From an uncultured Myxococcales bacterium (lineage in GTDB: Bacteria; Myxococcota_A; Bradymonadia; UBA7976; UBA1532), in contig CAINDO010000354.1 in assembly GCA_903847385.1 (NCBI GenBank), positions 1 through 43,519 of the forward strand: DNA of 43,519 bases. Direction: 5' to 3'. Below, piece by piece: positions 16,302 to 24,754 of the stretch. A model generated the notes under the pieces. That model was not told where the DNA came from. It saw only the letters and a list, made by a program, of their open reading frames with translations, and made no database searches. Numbering within the stretch: the first letter of the stretch is position 1; each line of letters begins with the position of its first letter. The position numbers were made by a program, and so were the translations under genes.

Positions 16302-17822
16302 TCACTCGTCCGGCGGCCCGCCCTCCAGGGACCACAGCCCGCCGAGCGCGGCCTGCCAGGCCGTTCGCCGCTCCGGATGAAAGTCGCCGAGCGGGGTGAC
16401 CGCGCCCGCCGCGAACAGCGAGAAGCGCCGGTCGAGATCCAGGTCGATCCGCAGGTCGACCTCGGGGCCGTAGTCGCGACCACCCGTCGCGGGGTTGGTC
16501 TCGTCGGCGAAAAGCCAGGCAAAAGTCGCCTCGAACGAGAGGTCCTCGGTGGGCGCGAACAGGAGCGTGGGCCCGAACGCCCACACGCCGCGGCCGTTGA
16601 TGCCCGACGTGGCCGCGCGGTCCGTGCGGACGCTGCTCGTGGCGCCGACGTCGAAGAAGAGGTCCGGCCGGGTCGGGTAGGGGGCGATGGACAAGAACCC
16701 CTCGTAGTCGCCGCCGGCCCCGGGTTTGCCCGCGTTGCCCGACATCCACAGGCCGAAGAACCCCGGGAACCAGGGGCCGGAGAGGTGGTAGCGCGCGCCC
16801 AGGCTGGCGGCGTGCCCCAGAGCCTCGGTCTCCGCATGGCGTGACGTCGGCCGGCCGCGCCGCGTCAGGAGCTCGATGCAGCGTTCGTTCTCCAGGCGCG
16901 CGTCGACGTCGAAGTGGCCGAAGACGGTGAGCCAGGCGGCCTCGACCTTCAGGCCGGCGAACTGGTGCTCGAACTCGGCGCCCACCCAGTTCAGCACGGC
17001 GTCCACGGAGGTCGACGGCGGCGGGTCCAGGCACGCCCCGGCGACGGCGCTGGCCTGTCGACCCCGCTGCGCGGCGGCGTCCAGCGCCCGGAGATCGAAC
17101 TGCCGCGCGACGTCCGCCTCCACCTCGTCCCCGGCGCCGGTGTCCCGGGCATAAAGCAGCGCGACGCGGCCCGCCGCGCCGAACGCGTACTCGAGGGTGG
17201 CGAAGAAGATCGGCGGACCCGCCGGCACCAGGTCCGGGCCGGGGACGAGGGCGCCGGTGCGCACGCCGAAGGGGCCGTGGGTGAGCTCGGCCGTGCCGCC
17301 GAGGGCGAAGTCGTCCAGCAGCAGGCCGGCCCCGAGCGTCGCGCGGCGACGGCCCGCCTCGGCCCGGAAGCCGGTGTCCTCGCCGACCTCGAAGGCCACC
17401 CAGGCCTCGCGGAGGAACGCCGTCTCGCGGGCCTCCTCGGCGGCGTCGCGCCCGCTGATCGTGAACCCGTCCGTGGCCCAGGTCAGGTCGCCCGTGTCCA
17501 CCCGGCCCCCGAGCGACACGTGGTCGCCGAGCCACAGTTCGCCCTCGGCGCCGGCGCTCGCGGTCAGCCGCTGCGTGTCCTCGAAGTGGGTGTGCGCGCC
17601 ATCCCCCGAGAGGAAGGGCCGATCGCGCTCCACGTCGCCCGCGAGGCGCGCGTCCAGCGCCCAGCCCGGCATCTGGCCGGACGCCCGACCGCCGATGCCC
17701 GCGGTGAGCGCACCGATCAGTGTTATCAGTCGATGGCGGCGCAAGGGATTCAGTCTACCATGGGTCCGGCGCCCGACGAGCGGCGCGAAAAACCACGAGC
17801 GGGTGCGCAACCCGGTCGCCAC
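16302..17822 (-). CDS. Outer-membrane beta-barrel (porin-like) protein
   Basis: About 480-506 residues of alternating beta-barrel sequence: ALDARLAGDV, GELWLGDHVSLGGRVDTG, AAWLTVFGHFDVDARL, AASLGARYHLSG, LDRRFSLFAAGAVTPLG, WQAALGGLWSLEGG. The pattern recalls porins and alginate-export-type channels of about 16-18 strands. The open frame begins with GTG at 17822, but the signal peptide (RRHRLITLIGALTAGIGGRASGQ) starts near residue 27. A TTG at 17744 is therefore a good alternative start, and neither has a clear ribosome binding site. It is transcribed divergently from the copper monooxygenase-like gene. Substrate unknown. Confidence 0.75.
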   Translation of the reverse strand: MATGLRTRSWFFAPLVGRRTHGRLNPLRRHRLITLIGALTAGIGGRASGQMPGWALDARLAGDVERDRPFLSGDGAHTHFEDTQRLTASAGAEGELWLGDHVSLGGRVDTGDLTWATDGFTISGRDAAEEARETAFLREAWVAFEVGEDTGFRAEAGRRRATLGAGLLLDDFALGGTAELTHGPFGVRTGALVPGPDLVPAGPPIFFATLEYAFGAAGRVALLYARDTGAGDEVEADVARQFDLRALDAAAQRGRQASAVAGACLDPPPSTSVDAVLNWVGAEFEHQFAGLKVEAAWLTVFGHFDVDARLENERCIELLTRRGRPTSRHAETEALGHAASLGARYHLSGPWFPGFFGLWMSGNAGKPGAGGDYEGFLSIAPYPTRPDLFFDVGATSSVRTDRAATSGINGRGVWAFGPTLLFAPTEDLSFEATFAWLFADETNPATGGRDYGPEVDLRIDLDLDRRFSLFAAGAVTPLGDFHPERRTAWQAALGGLWSLEGGPPDE

Positions 17823-17866
17823 TCAGGGGTTCCGTTCGAGAGACCCCTCACTCCCGGAGACCCCCG

Positions 17867-19630
17867 ATGAACCGAACCCCGGCGGCCCGCCGTGCGCTCG
17901 CCCCCGTCTTTGCGCCGGTCCTGGGCCTGGCGCTGTTTGCTTGTGATGCCGGCAGCACGTCGGACGCGGCCTCGGCGGCGGACGCGTCCGCGTCCGGTGG
18001 CGCGAGTGGTGGCGCGCCCGGCGGCGGCGGTCAGGTCGTCGGCGGTGCCGGCGGCACGGGCGGCGCGGGCGCACCCGTCGGCGTGCCCACCTGGTCCGGC
18101 GACATCGCCGCCATCGTCGGTGCGCGCTGCGCGCAGTGCCACACGACCGGCGCGGCCGCGCCCTTCGCCCTCGACACCTACGCCGGTGCCTCGGCCATGG
18201 CCGGCGCGATGGCGGACGCGGTGTCCGCGGGGCGCATGCCGCCCTGGATGGCCGATCCGGACTGTCGCCACTACGACGCGGAGCGCGTGATGCCCGAGGG
18301 CGAGCGCGCCTTGCTCGTGGCCTGGGCGAACAACGGCACGCCGGCGGGCGATGCCTCCGTGGTCGCCGTCGACCCCCGGACCGCGACCGATCAGGGCCCG
18401 CCGGCCATCGTGACCCGGTCCGCCGAGGCCTACGCGCCGGACCCGGCCCGGCCCGACGACTACCGATGTTTCCCCCTCGACGCCACCTTCGACGCCGAGA
18501 CCTACGTGACCATGACGGACGTCGACCCGGACGTGGTGCCGATCGTCCATCACGTGCTCGTCTACGTCGTGCCCGCCGAGCGAATCGCCGACATGGAGGC
18601 GATGGACGCCGAGGACGCCGGCCCCGGCTACTCCTGCTACGGCGGCACCAATCTGGGCACGGTCGGCCCCATGGCGGCCTGGGTGCCCGGCTTCCAGAAA
18701 CAGGCGTTGCCCGAGGGGGTGGCCACGATCATCCCGGCCGGCAGCCGGCTCGTGATGCAGGTCCACTACAACACGCTGAGCACGCCCCCCGCGCCGGACC
18801 GGACCGAGGTCCAGCTGTGGACGCGCCCGACGCCGCCGGCCTCGGCCCTGCGCAGCCGGCCCCTGGCGCACCTGGGCCTCGAGATCGCCGCCGGCGACGC
18901 GCACTCCGTGCAGACCCTCGAGTTCAACCATAACGGCCGCGCGCCGTGGACGATCGTGGGCGTCAGCCCGCACATGCACATGCTCGGCGAGCAGATCCGG
19001 GTGGAGGCGCGGCCGGACACGCCGGAGAGCACCTGCCTGGTGGACATCCCGCGCTGGGACTTCAACTGGCAGCAGAACTACCGGTTCCTGCCCGGCGAGG
19101 AGGTCGTGATGCAGCCCGGCGAGAAGCTGCGCCTGACCTGCACCTACGACAACTCGCCGGCGAACCAGCCCGTGTTCAACGGCGAACAGCTCATGCCCCG
19201 GGACGTGACCTGGGGCGAGGGCACGACGGACGAGATGTGCCTGGCGTTCATCAACCTGGTCGAGCCTTTCACCCCCGACGAGGGCACGTGCGCGGCGCTG
19301 CCCGTCTGCCGGGACGCGTGTGAGGTGCCGGGGAGCTTCGACTGCTACCTGAACTGCGCGCAGGAGGATCAGCCGTGCGCCACCTGCCTTCTCCAGGGCG
19401 TGCTGGGGGTCGGCGGCTGCGCGCGCACCGCTTGCGGCGCGCAGTTGCTGCCCGCCGGCGACTGTCTGCGCGCTTGCATCCCGCAGGCGATCTCCCAGGG
19501 CACGGCGGTCACGGCCTGCCTCGAGGCCACCTGCCCGGCCGAGGCCGCCGCGCTGGCCACCTGCATGGACATGGCGCTGAACGCCGGGCAGTGCGACGCG
19601 GATCTGGCGGAGTGCGACGTCGCGCGCTGA
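17867..19630 (+). CDS. Heme-c/copper type II monooxygenase-like lipoprotein
   Basis: A 587-residue lipoprotein (lipobox L-F-A-C, Cys26) with a Gly/Ala linker and a cytochrome-c-like segment with C88-A-Q-C91-H92. Two PHM-like beta domains follow. The copper ligands of peptidylglycine/dopamine monooxygenases all have counterparts: His228-His229 (VHHVLVYVV), His300 (MQVHYN), His369 and His371 (PHMHMLG), and Met457 (DEMCLAF). A Cys-rich tail (from about 475, at least twelve Cys) closes the protein. The eukaryotic enzymes hydroxylate substrates using ascorbate; a built-in heme as electron source is an inference. The ATG at 17867 has GGAG 7 bases upstream; the frame extends to 17720 but without a signal peptide. 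The last 19 bases overlap the next gene. Confidence 0.82.
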   Translation: MNRTPAARRALAPVFAPVLGLALFACDAGSTSDAASAADASASGGASGGAPGGGGQVVGGAGGTGGAGAPVGVPTWSGDIAAIVGARCAQCHTTGAAAPFALDTYAGASAMAGAMADAVSAGRMPPWMADPDCRHYDAERVMPEGERALLVAWANNGTPAGDASVVAVDPRTATDQGPPAIVTRSAEAYAPDPARPDDYRCFPLDATFDAETYVTMTDVDPDVVPIVHHVLVYVVPAERIADMEAMDAEDAGPGYSCYGGTNLGTVGPMAAWVPGFQKQALPEGVATIIPAGSRLVMQVHYNTLSTPPAPDRTEVQLWTRPTPPASALRSRPLAHLGLEIAAGDAHSVQTLEFNHNGRAPWTIVGVSPHMHMLGEQIRVEARPDTPESTCLVDIPRWDFNWQQNYRFLPGEEVVMQPGEKLRLTCTYDNSPANQPVFNGEQLMPRDVTWGEGTTDEMCLAFINLVEPFTPDEGTCAALPVCRDACEVPGSFDCYLNCAQEDQPCATCLLQGVLGVGGCARTACGAQLLPAGDCLRACIPQAISQGTAVTACLEATCPAEAAALATCMDMALNAGQCDADLAECDVAR

Positions 19631-20958
19631 CCCTGGCCGGGGCGGCGCTGGTCGGGGCGCTCCCCGCGACCGCGACCGCCCACGGCCCCGCGCCCGCGGC
19701 GCTCGAGGTGCTGAGCCTGCGGGACGGCCGCCCGGCGATCATTCGATTGAACTTCGGGCTCGCGGTGGCCATCCCCGGGGACCCCGAGCACTTCCGGTAC
19801 GTGTGCCCCGGCCGTTGGGGCGAGGCCGAGCGGGTGCCCGACGTCGCCACCCTGCCCGACGGCCGGCTCGTCTTGCCGTTGACCGACGGCGTCTGGCTCG
19901 GGGACGCGGCGGGGGGCGTCTTCGCGGTCGCCGAGGCGCCCGAGTGGCGGGGACAAACTCCGGTGGGCCACGCCACGGGTGACCGGACCACACTCGTCAC
20001 CCGCGACGCGACGGGCGGGCGGTTCTGGGGCGTGGACGCCGCGGCCGGCGCCGTTCGCCCGGAGGACACGCTCCCGGACGTGGCGCTCGACTCCGCCGCC
20101 TCCGCGGGGCCGGGGGCGCTGTTTGCCGTCGGGGCGCGCCCGACGCCGACGCTCTGGCACCGGGACGCGGCGGGGCTGACGTCACAGACACTCGAATTCG
20201 ACGCCGCGCCGCAGTTCCTGGACCTCCGTGGCGTCGACGCGGTGACGGCTCCGGGTCAGGTGTTCCTGGCCGCGAGCGTCGCCGACGGCGTGCGCCTCTA
20301 CGAGACCACGGACGCCGGGGGCGAGGTCTCGGAGCGCCTCCGCGCCGAGCGCGCGCTGCACGGGCCCGTGCCGCTGGGGGATGCCCTGATCGCCGTCGCC
20401 GACGGGGTCGTCTGGCACCGGCCGGTCGGCTCGGCGGACTTCACGGCGGGCGCGCCCCGTGCCTTCACGTGTCTCCAGGCCATCGGGGGCCGGACGTTCG
20501 CCTGCCTGGATCGGCAGCTCGTCGAGCTGAGCGGCCCGGCGTCCGCCCCGGAGGCTTCGACTTTCTTCTCGCCGACACAGCTCTTGGGGCCCGAACCCGG
20601 GACCGGCTGCGACGAGCAGTGGCTCCACTTCGGCGCCGAGGCCGGCCTGCTGCGGGCAGACGCGGGCGAGCCCGACGCGGGCGGGTCCTCCGACGGCACG
20701 GACGCCGGGACCGAGGCCGACGCGGAGGTCGTCCCGGCCGTTTTCGCCGGCAGCGGGGGCGGCGGTACGGCCGGCTGCGGACCGGCCGGCCCGCGCCCGG
20801 GACCCATCGGCGCGGCGCTCTGCGCGCTGTCGGGCGCCTGTCTGGCCGCGTTGCGGCGCCGGCCCCGATCCAACTTTTCAAGGCCTCGGCGATCCCGTAA
20901 GTTGCCCGCGATTTTCCGGTCGGACGCGCAGCGCACCGGCCGCTCACAAGGGGGGTGA
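19612..20958 (+). CDS. Secreted protein of unknown function with MYXO-CTERM-like C-terminus
   Basis: A 448-residue protein starting with GTG inside the end of the monooxygenase gene. This start gives a clean signal peptide (RRRALTLAGAALVGALPATATAHG). The body (about 25-340) is beta-rich with repeating short strands (GRPAIIRLNFGLAVAI, GRLVLPLTDGVWLGD, ALIAVADGVVWHRPV) and may be a beta-propeller. An Asp/Ala/Gly linker and GGTAGCG lead to a hydrophobic stretch (IGAALCALSGACLAAL) and RRRPR. This is the order Gly-Cys, membrane span, Arg cluster seen in the MYXO-CTERM sorting tail. Unlike that tail, the frame continues about 30 residues past the Arg cluster, over the predicted speA promoter, and ends inside the speA leader. 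Cell-surface location is likely. Confidence 0.7.
   Translation: MRRRALTLAGAALVGALPATATAHGPAPAALEVLSLRDGRPAIIRLNFGLAVAIPGDPEHFRYVCPGRWGEAERVPDVATLPDGRLVLPLTDGVWLGDAAGGVFAVAEAPEWRGQTPVGHATGDRTTLVTRDATGGRFWGVDAAAGAVRPEDTLPDVALDSAASAGPGALFAVGARPTPTLWHRDAAGLTSQTLEFDAAPQFLDLRGVDAVTAPGQVFLAASVADGVRLYETTDAGGEVSERLRAERALHGPVPLGDALIAVADGVVWHRPVGSADFTAGAPRAFTCLQAIGGRTFACLDRQLVELSGPASAPEASTFFSPTQLLGPEPGTGCDEQWLHFGAEAGLLRADAGEPDAGGSSDGTDAGTEADAEVVPAVFAGSGGGGTAGCGPAGPRPGPIGAALCALSGACLAALRRRPRSNFSRPRRSRKLPAIFRSDAQRTGRSQGG
20875..20903 (+). promoter_or_regulatory. Predicted speA promoter inside the preceding gene
   Basis: TTTTCA (20875-20880), a 17-base spacer and TAAGTT (20898-20903) fit a vegetative-type promoter. 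It lies in the low-GC stretch coding for the odd extra tail of the upstream gene and would give a leader of about 55 bases to speA. Confidence 0.4.
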
Positions 20959-20966
20959 AGCGAGAG

Positions 20967-22886
20967 ATGACGAAGGACCTGGCCAACGGAGAGCCCTGGA
21001 CGCCTGCCCGCAGCGCGGCGCTGTACCAGATCGACGGATGGGGTGAGCCCTACTTCTCCGTGAACGCGCAAGGGCACGTTCAGGTGCGGCCCGATCCGCG
21101 TCTGGACCGCCACATCGACCTCTTCGACCTCGTCGAGGACTTGAAGGCCCGCGGCCTCGCGCTCCCGCTCCTGATTCGTTTCTCGGACATCCTGGCGGAC
21201 CGCATCCGCCGCCTGAACGAGGCCTTCTCCAAGGCCATCTCGGACTACAACTACTCCGGTGTGTACCGCGGGGTCTTCCCCGTGAAGGTCAACCAGCAGC
21301 GGCACGTCGTCGAGGAGATCGTCGAGTTCGGCCGCCCCTGGAACTACGGCCTCGAGGCCGGCTCCAAGCCCGAGCTGCTCATCGCCCTCGCGGCCAGCCA
21401 GGAGCCCGGCGCGCTGATCATCTGCAACGGGTACAAGGACGAGAAGTACATCGAGACGGCGATCCTGGCGAAGGGCTTCGACAAGACCGTCGTCATCGTC
21501 CTCGAGCGCATCGAGGAGCTCGACATCGCCTTCGCCGCCGCGGACAAGCTGGGCATCCGGCCGGTGCTGGGCGTGCGCGCCAAGCTCACGGCCAAGGGCA
21601 TCGGCCGCTGGGCCGACTCCGCCGGCGACCGCGCCAAGTTCGGCCTCACGGCCACGGAGATCGTCGAGGTCATCGACCGCCTGCAGGCGCGCGACATGCT
21701 CGACTGCCTGCAGCTGCTGCACTTCCACATCGGCAGCCAGATCTCCAGCATCCGCCCCATCAAGACGGCCCTGCGCGAGGCGACGCACATCTTCGTCGAG
21801 CTCTGCCGCATGGGCGCGCCCGTGAAGTACCTGGACGTCGGCGGCGGCCTCGCGGTCGACTATGACGGCTCCAAGACGGACTTCCACGCCTCACGCAACT
21901 ACGACATCCACGAGTACGCCGCGGACGTCGTCGGCGCGATCCAGGAGGCCTGCAAGGACGCCAACCTGGAGCCCCCGACCATCGTCAGCGAGAGCGGCCG
22001 CGCCATCGTGGCGCACCAGTCCGTGCTCGTGTTCGAGGTCGTCGGCACCAGCGAGGTCCCGGTGGCCGAGGCCATCGCGCCCACGCCCACGGCCAACAAG
22101 GTCCTGCGCGACATGTACGAGGCCTGGCAGAACGCCACGCCCCAGAACGTGCAGGAAGCCTGGCACGACGCCGCCCAGGCCAAGGAAGAGGCCTTCACCC
22201 TCTTCAAGCTGGGCTACCTGAGCATGCGCGAGCGCGCCGAAGCCGAGCGTCTCTTCTGGGCCTGCTGCGGCAAGTTCCTGCGCTTCGTGCGCGGCATGAA
22301 GCAGGTGCCCGAGGAGTTGCAGGATCTCGAGCGCATCATGGCCTCGATCTACTACTGCAACTTCTCGGTGTTCCAGTCGGCGCCGGACAGCTGGGCCATC
22401 GACCAGCTCTTCCCGATCATGCCGATCCACCGCCTGTCCGAGGAGCCGGTGGGCCGTGGCACCATCGCTGACCTCACCTGCGACAGCGATGGCGCCATCG
22501 ACAAGTTCATCGACGTCCAGGACGTGAAGACCGTCCTCGAGCTGCACCCCTTCGACCCGACGCAGAACTACTTCCTGGGCCTGTTCCTGAACGGGGCGTA
22601 CCAGGAGATCCTGGGCGATCTGCACAACCTGTTCGGCGACACCAACGCCGTGCACGTGCAGCTCGGCCGCGAGGGCTACCACGTGGCCCACGTGGTCAAG
22701 GGCGACTCGATCACCGAGGTCCTGCACTACGTGCAGTACAACCCGGAGATGATGGTCGAGAGCGTGCGCCGGCAGGCCGAGCGCGCCCTGCGCAACGGCC
22801 AGATCACGCTGCCCCAGGTGCGCCTGCTGATGCGCCACTACGAGGACAGTCTGGACGCCTACACCTACCTGGGCGACGACGACTGA
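20967..22886 (+). CDS. speA: Biosynthetic arginine decarboxylase
   Basis: A 639-residue PLP enzyme that decarboxylates arginine to agmatine for polyamine synthesis. Length, the PLP lysine segment FPVKVNQQ (about residue 106), the barrel motif LHFHIGSQ, YLDVGGGLAVDYDG and SESGRAIVAH match the SpeA family (fold III). No signal peptide is present, so it is cytoplasmic. I chose ATG at 20967, with G-rich AAGGGGGG upstream, over a GTG at 20955 that lies too close to that sequence and within the overlap with the preceding stop. No agmatinase or agmatine deiminase gene is adjacent. The next gene is unrelated. Confidence 0.96.
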   Translation: MTKDLANGEPWTPARSAALYQIDGWGEPYFSVNAQGHVQVRPDPRLDRHIDLFDLVEDLKARGLALPLLIRFSDILADRIRRLNEAFSKAISDYNYSGVYRGVFPVKVNQQRHVVEEIVEFGRPWNYGLEAGSKPELLIALAASQEPGALIICNGYKDEKYIETAILAKGFDKTVVIVLERIEELDIAFAAADKLGIRPVLGVRAKLTAKGIGRWADSAGDRAKFGLTATEIVEVIDRLQARDMLDCLQLLHFHIGSQISSIRPIKTALREATHIFVELCRMGAPVKYLDVGGGLAVDYDGSKTDFHASRNYDIHEYAADVVGAIQEACKDANLEPPTIVSESGRAIVAHQSVLVFEVVGTSEVPVAEAIAPTPTANKVLRDMYEAWQNATPQNVQEAWHDAAQAKEEAFTLFKLGYLSMRERAEAERLFWACCGKFLRFVRGMKQVPEELQDLERIMASIYYCNFSVFQSAPDSWAIDQLFPIMPIHRLSEEPVGRGTIADLTCDSDGAIDKFIDVQDVKTVLELHPFDPTQNYFLGLFLNGAYQEILGDLHNLFGDTNAVHVQLGREGYHVAHVVKGDSITEVLHYVQYNPEMMVESVRRQAERALRNGQITLPQVRLLMRHYEDSLDAYTYLGDDD

Positions 22887-22932
22887 CGGGCTGCGTTTCA
22901 GGTGACTCCCGGGTTTGCCGATACCCTTCTCC

Positions 22933-24708
22933 ATGGCAAACCCCAGCGCGCCCTCCGGTAAACCCCATGTCCGCATCGGCGACCTGCTCATCCAGGCCGG
23001 CCGCATCACCCAGGCCCAGCTCGACGAGGCCGTGCGGCTCCAGCAGCGCACGGGCGAACGGCTCGGCAGCGCGCTCGTGCGCGCCGGTTACATCACCGAG
23101 GCGGAGCTCTCGCAGGCGCTCTCCGGGCAGCTCGGGGTGGCGGCGGCCACGGCCAAGGACCTGGAGATCGACCCCGAGATCGTCAAGCTGCTGACCGACG
23201 AGTTCGTGAAGCGCTTCGAGGTCGTGCCCGTGCGGCGCGACGGCCAAGCGCTCATCATCGCCTGCGCCACGCCGAACAACCTGCGCCTGCTCGACGAGGT
23301 CCGCTTCGTCACCGGCGTGCGCGAGGTCCGCGCGATGCTGGCCACGGAGATGGCCATCCGGCGCGTGATCGAGAAGCACTACAGCACCCACGCGCTGCTC
23401 GAGGAGGTCATCCAGAACGGCGGCCTGTACGACAAGGCGATGAAGGTTGCCCCGGCGGACGCCCTGACCAAGGCGCAGGAGGCCGCCGAGGGGGCCGATG
23501 GCGAGGGCGCCAACGACGTCTACAAGCTCAAGGCCGAGAGCGAGACGCAGCCCATCGTGGCCCTGGTGAACTACCTGCTCATCGAGGCCGTGCGGCGAAG
23601 CGCCAGCGACATCCACGTGGAGCCCTACGAGGAGTTCTTCCGCGTGCGCATGCGCATCGACGGCATGCTCCACCCGGTGCTGAACCCGCCCACGCGGCTG
23701 CACAAGGCCATCATCAGCCGACTGAAGATCCTGTCCGGCATGGACATCTCGAAGGTCCGCGTGCCGCAGGACGGCCACATCGCCATCGAATACACCGGCG
23801 AGGTGCTGCACTACCGCGTGAACACGCTGCCGACAATCTACGGCGAGAAGTGTGTCATCCGCCTGATGAAGAAGGAGTCGCACCTCGCCGACATCGACCG
23901 CCTCGGCTTCGCGGGGAGCGTGCTCTCGCGGCTCAACAGCACGATCTCGCTGCCACAGGGGCTCGTGCTCGTCACGGGCCCGACGGGCAGCGGCAAGACG
24001 ACGACGGTCCACGCCTGTCTGAACAAGATCAACCGGCCCGAGACCAACGTCGTCACGCTCGAGGATCCCGTCGAGGCGAGCATCCCCGGCATCAACCACG
24101 TGCAGATCCACCGCCGCGGCGGCGTGAGCTTCGTCGACGGCCTGCGCGCCATCCTGCGCCAGGATCCGGACGTGATCTTCGTCGGTGAGATCCGTGACCG
24201 GGAAGTGGCCCAGACAGCCATGGAGGCCGCGATGACCGGCCACATGGTCTTCTCGACGCTGCACACGAACAGCGCCTGCGAGTCCCTCACGCGCCTGGAC
24301 GACATGGGCGTGGAGATGTTCCTGATCGCCGGGTGTCTGCGGGCCGTGGCCGCGCAGCGCCTGATCCGGCGCATCTGCCCGCAGTGCAAGGTGCCCTGCG
24401 ATCCGGACGTGATGGGCCTGCAGGAGCTGGGCTTGTCGACGGAGCAGATCGTCTCCGGGCGCTATTTCCGCGGCAAGGGTTGCAATCACTGCATGAGCAG
24501 CGGCTTCAAGGGGCGCGTGGCGGCCTACGAGGTCCTGTTCGTGGACGAGGAGGTCCGGCAGCTCATCCGGCGGCGCGCGCCCGTGGAGCAGGTGCAGGAG
24601 GCCGCGCAGCGCAACGGGATGCGGACCCTGCTCGACGCCGGCACCGAGCTCGTGCTGCAGGGCCTGACGACGCTGGAGGAGGTCCACCGCTGCATCGGCG
24701 CCCCCTGA
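22933..24708 (+). CDS. Type IV pilus/type II secretion assembly ATPase (PilB/GspE family)
   Basis: A 591-residue hexameric ATPase. An MshEN-type N-terminal domain (about 12-160, RIGDLLIQAGRITQAQLDEA) precedes the motor domain with Walker A GPTGSGKTTT (about 349-358), the Asp box around ETQPIVALVNYLLIEAVRRSASDIHVEP, Walker B VIFVGEIRD and the His box STLHTNSA. A zinc site CPQC (about 482) ... CNHC (about 517) is also present. It powers assembly of a pilus or pseudopilus at the inner membrane. No pilin, PilC/PilT or secretin gene lies nearby, so this is an orphan copy and the system it serves cannot be named. ATG at 22933; TACCCT ends 5 bases before it and no ribosome binding site is seen. Confidence 0.93.
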   Translation: MANPSAPSGKPHVRIGDLLIQAGRITQAQLDEAVRLQQRTGERLGSALVRAGYITEAELSQALSGQLGVAAATAKDLEIDPEIVKLLTDEFVKRFEVVPVRRDGQALIIACATPNNLRLLDEVRFVTGVREVRAMLATEMAIRRVIEKHYSTHALLEEVIQNGGLYDKAMKVAPADALTKAQEAAEGADGEGANDVYKLKAESETQPIVALVNYLLIEAVRRSASDIHVEPYEEFFRVRMRIDGMLHPVLNPPTRLHKAIISRLKILSGMDISKVRVPQDGHIAIEYTGEVLHYRVNTLPTIYGEKCVIRLMKKESHLADIDRLGFAGSVLSRLNSTISLPQGLVLVTGPTGSGKTTTVHACLNKINRPETNVVTLEDPVEASIPGINHVQIHRRGGVSFVDGLRAILRQDPDVIFVGEIRDREVAQTAMEAAMTGHMVFSTLHTNSACESLTRLDDMGVEMFLIAGCLRAVAAQRLIRRICPQCKVPCDPDVMGLQELGLSTEQIVSGRYFRGKGCNHCMSSGFKGRVAAYEVLFVDEEVRQLIRRRAPVEQVQEAAQRNGMRTLLDAGTELVLQGLTTLEEVHRCIGAP

Positions 24709-24717
24709 CGCGGCGGC

Positions 24718-24746
24718 TTGAATTCGGCGCGCATCGGGACGAGAGT
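24718..24746 (+). promoter_or_regulatory. Predicted leaderless promoter of the AGPS-like gene
   Basis: TTGAAT (24718-24723), a 17-base spacer and GAGAGT (24741-24746) end 8 bases before the ATG at 24755. No Shine-Dalgarno sequence is present. Confidence 0.5.
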
Positions 24747-24754
24747 CGGGCGCC

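Noticed and set aside
18000..18075. Gly-codon-rich stretch as a DNA repeat array
   Set aside because: It is the lipoprotein linker; units are irregular and the reading frame is kept.
22915..22932. TTG start adding six residues to the pilus ATPase
   Set aside because: The ATG at 22933 precedes a sequence that fits the family length, and the TTG has no ribosome binding site.
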